From contig BSYQ01000006.1 of the NCBI GenBank assembly GCA_030272585.1, forward strand, positions 873,001 to 937,000: 64,000 nt of DNA. Direction: 5' to 3'. Origin of the DNA: Bryopsis sp. KO-2023 (Eukaryota > Chlorophyta > Ulvophyceae > Bryopsidales > Bryopsidaceae). Positions 1-9,222 of the stretch are shown here, in pieces; positions within the stretch are counted from its first letter, which is position 1; the number at the start of each line of letters is the position of its first letter. Position numbers and translations under genes: made by a program. The notes beneath the pieces are model-generated. The model was given only the letters and a program-made list of their open reading frames with translations, had not been told where the DNA came from and did no database searches.

Positions 1-121
1 GATGGTCTGTTGGTAAAAGTTTCCCAGGATCAAGGCCCGATTTTTTTGTTGCTACTATTTTGGAGAGAGATTCTCTCTGTTGGGATGTCAGAAAGACAGA
101 AAAAAATTGATACGATTTTAC

Positions 122-3100
122 CTCCTGTCGCAGCCTTGTTTCCGCTGAACAAACAGCCGTTGCAGTACCAAGGACGCTCCGATGCAAGAGCCTTAAACTG
201 CATGTAAATACCACCTCCACTTCTGTCAGCAGCATTGCTCACAACTGTAAGCTTTTCACCATTCAAAATTGCATCATCCAAAAAGATCCCTCCTCCTGAT
301 TGTGTAGCTGTGCACCCGGTGATGCTGGAATCCCGAAGGCCCACAGATGAACCTGACTGGGCTCTTATCGCTCCCCCCAGCCCGATTGCATGCTTATCAT
401 CCCCAGCACTGTTGGAATCAAAAGAGCAGGAAGAACAGTACAACCACCCCCCTTTCATATCGATGGCCCCACCAGCATCTGTTGCAAGGTTCTCCACAAA
501 GTATGCTTGTTCGAGCCTAAAGTCTCTGTTATTTGCGGATCCGGAGCGTGTCAAAAACAAGGCGCCTCCCCACCTTGCTTTGTTTTTGGAAAATACATTG
601 TTTTTCATTGCGAGGCGACTAGCAGCCCCTTTGGCTGTCAGTGCCCCTCCTGTGAGGGCCCACCCCAGCTCAAAATTGGAATCCTGTACTGTCAGTCGCC
701 CCACATTGTTAACATACAGGGCTCCTCCACTTCCTGCTTCGTTTTCTGAGAAAGTACATTTCCTGATTGCTGATATCACCCCTCTACCTCTCATCATCAC
801 AGCCCCACCAATCCCCTCAAAGGATGTCATCTGAAGGTTATCCCATTCTCCGCCAGCCTTGTTTTCAAAAAAGCTCGAAGAATTAAGAAAAATTTTGGAG
901 TACGTCTGTGCCAGGAAAATGAAAAGGGTCAATGTTTGAGGATAAAATGAATCTGAGAGAGCTTCCCTGGTGATAGCAACATCGCAAAAAATACAAGAAC
1001 TCTGGAAATGCAAGGACTGAAAAAGAAAAATAATAATATATATATATATCCCAAGATAACGTTAAACAATGAAGAGAAGAAAACAATCATTCAGAATCCC
1101 TCCCAGGAACTTCGATGCAGATATCATTTGTTATGCTGTCCTTGTAAGAAAGACAATCCAAAAATGGTGAGGACACTGTGAATGTGCATACTCTTACATG
1201 CAAGGCTCTACCCCCCAAAATACAATAATCCTGGAAATGCAAGGACTAAAAAAAAGCTATCCAAAGACAGGGTAAAAGGATAAAGAGGAGAAAAAAATAT
1301 ATACGAATCATTCAGAATTACTCCCAAGAACTCCGGTACAAATATCATTTGTTATGCTGTTTTTGTAAGAAAGACATTGGTGAGGACATTGCGAGGGCGC
1401 TTACTGATGCAAACAAGGCTCCACCCTCCTCCCAAGCCACGTTCCCCTTGAAATGGCAATCGTAAACATGAAGATCCCCACCATCCATCCCTATAGCTCC
1501 ACCATCGATAGCTCGATTTTTGATAAATTTCACAGATTTGACGGTTGCATTCAAAGAAGTACCCTAAAAAAGACATTCAAGGTACGTTGGATAAATGACC
1601 GATGTTTTTTTTTTAATACCTTGCACACAGCAACAGTTTTCCTACCCCGTCTCGGTTATCGATCTTTCTGCCAAAAACATACCTTTCTGGCAAAAACATA
1701 TACAGCCCCTCCAGAGTACTTCGCCTTGTTGTCGTCAAAAATCACATCAATCATTCTGACAATCGTCTCAGACTAAAAACACACACAATTTTCCCATTCA
1801 AATAGTAATAGTTGCAATCCCATGACTGGAAAACCCAATGAAAGATCCTAGTGAACTGATCTTCACCCCTGAAAAGAATCACCCCAGTATTGTGGTTCTG
1901 GAACCACATCCGCTCACAATTGTTTCCAGAGTAGTGCAAGGTACAAGATAACCACAAAAATTTTACTTCAATGGCCCTCGATATTGTAGCTATAATTCTG
2001 GAACTTGTAGCAACACAGCGTCTATGGAAACAAAAACTCCACACCCACAACCAACAATTTAAAATGTTTTTTTCTGAATGATGATTGAATGTGTCTTCAA
2101 GGTTTTTTCCAGAGATAGCACAAATGAACTTAAAAAAAAAAACATGCAAGACATGTTCCCACCTCTGTGTCTACGGCTGCAGCTCCACCATAGTCAGCAC
2201 CATTTCTTAGAAAGAGGCTGTTGGACACATCCAAGACTGCACGAGTTGCTTTCGAGGCTACAAGAATTCCACCCCCGTATCCCCATTCTTCCTCTTTTTC
2301 CCCTACTCCGTTCTCAACAAATGAAGAATTGAATATTTCGAGTTGGGGCAGTTCCGTGGCATAGATGGCACCACCATTGTAACCAAAATTACGTTTAAAG
2401 TTGGAACTTTTGATTGATACTTTTAAATTCGGGCCACTTGACCGGGAACAAATTCAAGCACTATGATAGGTCCATTGTATTTAAATGTAGAACCAACAAT
2501 GTTGATCTCAGCATTCTTCTCAAAGTCCAGACTCTGGTCACACACACACACCCCATGATAAGTCTTGCTTGAGAAAGAACATACATCAGCTGGAGAAAAA
2601 AAACACTGAAGAGAAGTGCCATTTTCACTGTTCTGCCAAGACAGAGTTGAAAAAAATGAAGCTTCAATATTGAAGAAAAGGTCATCCCAAAAAGAAACAG
2701 AGAAGTAAAGTTGCTAATGGGCAACGTCCCTCTACAGCATGTAAGAATTCATGGTATTCTGTTACTCCCAAACTTGCAATTTCACAATGCTATTAATTTG
2801 AACTGAGTTACCTCAGCATAGATTGCACCTCCTTGCCCGCCAGCCATGTTCCGTTCAAAGGTGCTTTCCCTAATTGTGACATTGGTCTCTTGCAAATAAA
2901 TGGCACCTCCATTGTTGCTCAAGTCTGCATTGTCAGTGAAATTGGAATCCAGTATTGTTGCTTCTGAACTATTCAGAGCAGCAATGACCCCTCCCAAAGA
3001 TCCAGTGTTGTTTCTGGCTGTTACATTCAACAGTGTGAATCCAGACTCGGCAGCTGAAATCCCCGCAGGTCCTCCACCAACGTTTTTGTTCCCCTCGAAC

Positions 3101-3817
3101 TCCACATGTTTCAGAGTCACATTCTTCGAGTTTTGCACAAAGATCATACCCTCTGTAGAATTGAGAAAGCACCCCTTGAAAGCAATGGTTGAAAGTGTCA
3201 CATCATCAGACCTGGTTTCCACAACCAAACACACCCAATTCAGTAAATCATATTCCCTGGAGGTCTTTCAACGGGGCGAATCATTCCAGGCACCTTATCT
3301 TGAAAGCCCCTTTTCGTTGGTCCTCGGGACACTTGACGGATGCTCCGTTTCCCTCTATGGTGATGGGACTCCTGAGCTCCACGGAATTCTCCAGCACCAG
3401 CTCTGTCAGATCAAATTCCAGGACCCCACCACCAGGCATGCAATCCACCAGACTCTGAACATCGTTCTCCAGATCCTTCAGCGTGGAGGAGTCCAAGAAC
3501 ACTCGCGCAGAAACTCTGACAACCGCGCGCACGGCCTCGCACTCCGAGTCACCTGCGATCCAGCCATATTAACCGTGGCGGCGGATAATATGAATACGGA
3601 TCCAAAACGTAACGCCAGAATGGGCTTTTTTGCGAGGGGCTTGATCGACGATTCACATGTACAGGAACCCGCACAGGAAATACGCGCGCGTGGAAGAACA
3701 AATATGAACGACCCAACACTCACCAGCAGAGTCGGATTGAGGGAGGCCGATGGTTGCAAGGCATGCGACCACAAGAACCGCTGACAACAGGCCGCCGCCA
3801 CACTGTGGTCAGCACAT
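122..3817 (-). pseudogene. Beta-helix surface protein gene A, partial, probably inactivated
   Basis: A member of the beta-helix/membrane family, running off the left edge before its Cys-rich and membrane exons. Exons that can be placed: 3724-3817 (signal peptide), 3294-3552 (N-terminal cap), 2812-3211, an ill-defined exon ending at 2163 and starting near 2430-2585, 1683-1772, 1405-1563 and 122-905. Donor and acceptor sites agree with genes C and E, and the 159-nt exon at 1405-1563 has the same length in C and D. Two lesions are visible. The third codon is TGA (3809-3811), where gene E has CGA. Near 2430-2440 the reading frame breaks between an upstream segment and the conserved GPNLKVSI block. 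An unusual intron could explain the second but not the first. The beta-helix exons otherwise remain open, so inactivation looks recent. Confidence 0.75.
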
Positions 3818-4420
3818 TGCCACGGTTGCCATGGAGAAGTTGGTCGGGATTCGGCTGTGCAGGCATTTTTGCTGTTTTGGGTTCTTGACGTGAACGTCGT
3901 GATCTACGGTCAATCTGACACCCCTTTTCCAACTTTTTTGCCATGACAGGGTCTGTGTTCGCCAGGCCTGCCAGTCCAACCACACCAACAAAGACGCCGA
4001 ATTGATCGTGATCTCATTGGGCTATGTCGGACAACTGTGGGGGAAACGATATGAGGCGTCAGTCCATCACTAATCTGCAGTATCCCCAGTAGTATCCGCC
4101 GCCACTGCCGGTGATTGTTCTGGTACTAGGTTGCGATAGGAGCTAATTACACAGGTCCGTAGTTATGTCCACAATCCATCAACCAAAAAAGCAATACAAT
4201 GTCTATCCACGATCAAAAGAAAAAGAATCAAACGACAAGGAAGATCGCTCCAGAAAAGCGTTACCCTGAAGCCAAAACAAAGAAAGAGAGAGCTGCTGCC
4301 ACGCTCGTTCTACCACCACTGACACTGGAAGATTGCGATAGGAGCAGAGTGGCTCCTCAGGCAATATGTAATCATTGATTGATTGATCCGCCGCCACGGT
4401 TGGAATCCAGTAGTATCCAG

Positions 4421-4650
4421 GCGGACTCCATGCTTCAGCAGATAAGACAACACACCCAAATTGCCAAGCTTTGGGGCCAGAATTCTTGGTGAAGAATCCC
4501 CCAGCAGCAGATTGTCAGCGTTCCCTCAAGGAATCCACTTTGCCAGAAACCAAACCAAACCAAAAATTACCAGTGGTTTGCCAGAACCTGAAGAGTTTCC
4601 AGCCATCAAGGTCACCCCCCTTGATTCCTTTGGCCAGATTGCCATGGCAT
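4421..4650 (+). pseudogene. Detached fragment of the Cys-rich-domain exon (left arm)
   Basis: The fragment begins at the same acceptor context (atccag then GCGGACTCC) as gene C exon 13 and reads GLHVSA-like, then CQALGP, then FLVKN. It jumps from the LPEPE motif directly to ELPAIKV and ends at DSFGQIAM. In gene C these blocks are separated by about 240 nt, so an internal deletion has occurred. This copy also carries a short AACCAAACC-rich insertion near 4545-4575 that disrupts the frame. No other exon lies alongside, so it cannot be functional. A sister fragment with the same deletion is at 42667-42855 on the other strand. Confidence 0.75.
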
Positions 4651-5649
4651 GATTGTATTCGAATGGAGCCCCAGTCCATACTGCATTCGCACCATCGTCA
4701 ACCACCACCCAGAAACCCATTCACTCTGGCATGCACAACAGAATAAGGACAATCAAGTCCCATTTTCTCAAGGTTTAATCCAAATCCCTCAATACATCTA
4801 GTTATCAAGGTTTTTTTCTAAAACAAAAAAAGAAGTTCGCCACGGTTGGGATTTTCGAAGCCAAACAAACAACCTAACAAGATCCAATCAATGCATTCAC
4901 CACTCCTTTGAATGGAATGTTTCGGTATTCTCCACGATTTTTGCATCTGTCGACACATAACATAACATATATATATTATTACTATCTGTCGACACGCGGC
5001 ACGTGCCTGAGCTTGTCTTAGATCCCCAATGCCGAAGCCCCAAACGATTTAACAAACGCCTAGAGCCCTTCATTTCGGAAAAAGCACCCATTTCCCCAAA
5101 TCGTGGAAATTCTTGGGTGGATATAAACTGGACAGACATGGCAGCATTGTAGACCGACACACCAACCAAGGCGGTGCTTTAGTAATCGCAACTCGCACAG
5201 AAAAGCCGGTGCAGCGAACTTGCACCCACCTGTGACAGATAGTTTTCGTAAACGTAAGAGTGTGCACAGGAGTCGAGGAGTTTTTTATAATACACAGCAA
5301 GATGGAAACAAGAGTAAGTTGCTCTATTCGTGCACTCGAGCAGTCGCGCGCTCTTTTTGACGTTCCCAAGCTGGATTGGAATAACATCATCGAAATTCTA
5401 GAACTCTTCCGCCTGGTTTTAAGTGGCGTCGAAAGTCGTTCACTCTTTTCCGCAGTATCGACTTGCGAGTTTTTGGGCTCCTTTTGTGTGGTCGCTCCGT
5501 GGAGTCGATGGTTGTCTTGATCATCTGCGTGCTGGATGACAGAAACTTCTGTCGTTTCTCCGGATTGCTTCTCCGGCGTTGGTTTTTGGAGCCGCCAGTC
5601 ACTGAGAATCCATCAGCCGTCCTTTGATTGTGCTTGTGGGATACCAGAG

Positions 5650-6031
5650 CGCGCCAGCAAAAGTTAGACGGAGAGTTCGAGCTGTGCGTCGCGACGTCGA
5701 CGCTACCAGAGAGCGTTTGTCTCGCCTGGAGCTTAACAGTGAGAGGTCTGGTGGACCTGAAGTTCCTTCCCAGTCGAAGTCGAAGAAGAATGGAGAAGTT
5801 AAAGCTGGTGAAAGCAAGTGTGGACGGCGGCTTTTGTTTTCGGCGAGTGAAGAAACCACCACCAGCGCGACAGAGAAAAAAAGCACGTGGGGGAAATATG
5901 GCATTGACAGCCTCTTGGGCAGTGATCGTGGAGACCTCCTCGTTCAAGAAGTACTTGAGAAAAAAAGAAAGAATTTGGATCAGCAGGAAAAAAAAATTCA
6001 AATGTTTCAAAACCGAAAAAATTCAAATTAG
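5650..6031 (+). CDS. Conserved reading frame of unknown function (left arm)
   Basis: An open frame of about 125 residues that is hydrophilic, rich in Lys, Glu and Ser, and ends in a basic/acidic helix (RKNLDQQEKK). It shows no family that I recognise. It is supported as coding because the same frame is open in the inverted copy at 41098-41478. The indels between the copies (one Thr codon; four codons before KKKRKNL) keep the frame. Its start and any upstream exons are unclear; a second frame at about 5290-5520 is also partly conserved between arms. It may be the 3' end of a duplicated gene or a decayed transposon gene. Confidence 0.3.
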
Positions 6032-6461
6032 ATTACAATAGTTTATTGCTTTCGAAGAGTTACATAAAGAGCATTAGGTGAAAAAAAAGATTGGTGTGAG
6101 TCTGTGAATTTCTAAGGTCTAAAAATAGAATGTTAGAAAGATAGTTCTCTTTGTCAGTGGGGAAGTTTGAGAAAACGTTTGTATTAAGGTCGACAAGTGG
6201 AAGTCAAACATCATTTAAATGAGAACTGTGACACAAAAAAATGTTGTGGAGGTTATTGTTTCTACTCAGCCATGGGACTTGGAGGAAAAAAAATGGCCTT
6301 GCTCAAGGTATCTCTCTGATGCTTTCTTCATTCGACTCAAGTATCTGATCCACAATCAACTTTCCAATCTTTACACGAGCTGCAACAGTTTCAAAACAAA
6401 TCCCAGAGGCCCTCTCTCCAATCTCACTGGTATGTTTCATATTCTGAATGCTGTTTCTGGC

Positions 6462-6937
6462 CAGAGATAGGACTTTCCGGTTACGGTACCGTAAACCGTA
6501 CCGTAACCCCACTCCGGTCACTTACGGTTACGGTGGTTACGGTCCGGACCGGAGTGGTTTTCGTGCTCGGAACCGGACCACCGTACCACTCCGTACTGCT
6601 CCGGTACCGGACCGTAATGACCGTAACGACCGTAACCACCGTAACCACCGTAACCACCGTAACAAGTGACCCCCGCAGGGTCCCGCGAATCGCGGGCCGC
6701 GATTCCAAAGGAACCCAAGGGGATTCGAACGTGCAACCTAACACTTTAGCACTGAACCACACTACTTCACGGTGATTTAGGGCTGTCGTAGCTATACCGT
6801 ACTTGTTCCGTACCGTAAAAACAGCATATTACTCCGGTTACGGTACGGAGTTACGGCCGTAGTACGGTGACCGTAACCCGACCGTAACCGGACCGGACCG
6901 TAGCCGGACCAGATTTTTGGCCCAAGTCCTATCTCTG
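6462..6937. mobile_element. MITE of hAT type, 476 bp
   Basis: Perfect 14-bp terminal inverted repeats (CAGAGATAGGACTT and its complement) bound the element. They are flanked by 8-bp direct repeats TTTCTGGC (6454-6461) and TTTCTGAC (6938-6945), one mismatch. The inverted arm near 40718-40728 has the uninterrupted site, which proves insertion. A CAGAG-type end and 8-bp duplication fit the hAT superfamily. There is no transposase frame. The interior is packed with short alternating copies of GGTTACGGT/ACCGTAACC and GGTCCGG, giving extreme palindromic potential, plus a tRNA-like stretch near 6712-6775. Confidence 0.88.
6712..6775 (-). other. tRNA-like segment inside the MITE
   Basis: Read on the minus strand, this stretch contains GTTCGAATCC, an almost perfect RNA polymerase III B box, preceded about 30 nt upstream by TGGTTCAGTGC, which resembles an A box. 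The spacing is slightly short for a complete tRNA and I cannot fold a full cloverleaf with a paired acceptor stem. It may be a tRNA-derived internal promoter captured by the element, or chance. Confidence 0.35.
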
Positions 6938-7344
6938 TTTCTGACCACTTGAATCATTCACAGCTGTTGTTTTCGTCATTATTTTTTTTTTCAAGATAAA
7001 AAAAAGGCAAAAAAAAAGATTTTGGAGTTTATGTAACTTGCTCAAATCAAGGCCGTTTGCAAGCCAAGAGCTGCACCCCACCACCTGTCAGCTCACATCT
7101 CACAGCATTGCAACAAAATATACTGGTATTTATCCAAGCATATGCTTAAGAGTACAATAGAAAATTTGTGCCCTGTAGCACAAATGTGGACACACAACAC
7201 ACCCACAATCCCTCAAATCCCAAATACTCAAAAAAAAAAAAAGAGCAATCACGAGAATGGTTTTTTGACCTGAAAAAATAAGCAAGCTAAAACTAGTGTT
7301 GTGACGTCTCATAAGGCAAAGATGAAGAACTGCTTTTCACAAAT

Positions 7345-8760
7345 CTTGACCATTTTTTCTTAAGGTCCTGATTTTCTTTTCCGCTTTCGTCTTGACTATA
7401 GTCATCAGAAGTTTAAAATTGCTAGTTGGCAGACTCAATGAATTTGGTTTTTTTTAATTCTATCACGGAGCTCTAACGGATACATCCCTCAGAGAAACTA
7501 CCCCTCCTCCTTCAGGAATTCTGACCCCTTCTGCAACGACCTGTCCAAAAACATATTCTCCTTCAGAAGGCACATTTCATTTTTAGGGGAGCTTCTCCCA
7601 TTTCTTTTTTCATTTTTTTGTGTTTTCAGAATATCGGCATGCGACAATGAAGTGACTGATCATATAATTTCTGAAAGTTTCAAGGAAACTGTGTACTGTC
7701 TGAATGAGTGACACGCTTTAGCAGAAAATATGCTAGATAGCATCCACCACTCTGGATAGAATTGGATCAAACACAACGATTCAGTTCTATGTATTTCCTT
7801 CCTTCGACTTATTCTTAAGAAAACAATATTTGTGTCCCTCACCTTGCTGATCGTGGGCGGAGCATTTTGACCCACTCGATTACTACCGAATTCAGACCTC
7901 AAGATGTCAATCCTTTTTGATTCAGCAGCGATTCACAGTACCTCCAAACACTCCAGCTTCGTTTTCAATGAAAATAGTGTCCTTCAGTGTGACCTCGGTT
8001 CCGTTATCAAACATTGCAATGGCACCTCCCAGTGGAAAAAACACTTCAGAATTGCCTTTTGCATGATTTCTTGTGAAATTGGATCTATCTACTTCCAGGT
8101 TAGTCATACTGGGAAGAGAGCTCTGAGAACATAACACAACAGGAAGCAATATTAACATTAATGTTAAGAACAATAAGATTGCACCCGACAAAGGAGAAGC
8201 CAGCAAGCAACACATCATTGGACCTGGAAGGAAAACCACAACAAAACATGAATGCATATGGTGCTAAAGCCATTCTGATCTAGGAGCAGTTTTGATATTG
8301 ACTGCTGGGATCATCCACCGACCTGATGTCAATGGTCGGCTGCATGTTGTCGTCCAAACAGAGAACGGACGTGCCCGATCCCTCGATTGAAACAGGGCGA
8401 TCAATCTTGAGGGTATCATCGAGCTCCAATTCCGACAGGTTGAACTGAACGGCTGCGCGTTCGGGCACACAGTCCAAAACGCGCTGAAGGCCACCATCGA
8501 TGGCCACCAGTGTTTCGATATTAAGCGTTATGGAATCCGTGGAACGCAGCAGCTGTCGCACGTCCTTGAATCGGGGAGCCGCCTCATCTGAATCGAAACG
8601 GTGACTGCTTTAGGTTTGATCTGGAGAGCTATCTTCAACCCCAGTGCAAGCACTGTTCACGAAAAATCCAAACATGCAACAGAGTTTTGGTCGCCAGAAC
8701 TGTTTTGGGGCCTGTGATCTGAGCTACCAGCAGCGCAAACACCACGAACCCACGCCACAT
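7345..8760 (-). pseudogene. Pseudogene B of the beta-helix membrane family
   Basis: A heavily deleted copy, divergent to gene C. It keeps the start and signal peptide (ATG at 8758-8760, MWRGFVVFALLV as in C), the whole cap exon (8323-8587, 265 nt as in C and D), and the first residues of exon 3. It then jumps into the intron before an exon-5-like segment (about 7920-8115). A single coil exon near 7480-7541 and the tail of the last exon (LPTSNFKL, about 7401-7435) follow. A conserved 3' element at 7162-7189 is still present. Lesions: a 7-nt deletion shifting the signal-peptide frame, the first donor GT changed to GC, and a conserved Cys in the cap changed to Phe (RCKDV to RFKDV). Confidence 0.88.
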
Positions 8761-9222
8761 TAGAGCGACTGCGGCGTGAAGCTCTGTGAATACTGCCTTA
8801 CGAGAGCCGCGAAACAAAGTGAACAAATTGTTTACAGGGCTTGATATTTCCGATTGCTTCCTGCAGCGGCCCCACGAAGAGATGGGGTGTAGTGAAACTG
8901 ACAGCGCAGTCATTGATCGATCGATTGACTGAAACTGACACTGCAATATTGGATCAGTGTCATCTCGTGGAATCAGTTATCAGTTAGCTTCACGCCGCAG
9001 TCACTCTAATGTGGATACTGACAGGGAACCAATATTGGATCTGGACAATCTCTTAGCGCACCCACCACAGGAAGGAATCCTTAATAAAACGACCCCTCTC
9101 GATCCTTTGTTCCCCTGTAAACCCCCCCCTCCTATTTTCCTGTTGGTGGATGAAAATATCCACAGTAGTATTTGGATATATATCCACAAAGCTTCACTCT
9201 GCAAAAGCTCCGAGACAACCCA

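Larger units (their letters stand above)
3964..6985 (+). repeat. Left arm of a large inverted duplication
   Basis: About 3 kb that recurs as a diverged reverse complement at roughly 40690-42990. It contains the upstream region of gene A, a detached piece of a beta-helix family exon, a conserved unknown reading frame and the MITE at 6462-6937, which the other arm lacks. The copies differ by many substitutions and small indels, so this is a real old duplication and not an assembly palindrome. The outermost part (near 3964-4080) has a third copy at about 63070-63200, upstream of gene E. Confidence 0.8.

Noticed and set aside
5387..6010. A 207-codon open frame on the minus strand
   Set aside because: It overlaps the conserved plus-strand frame, and the indels between the two arms keep the plus frame; only its 3' third is similar in the other arm.
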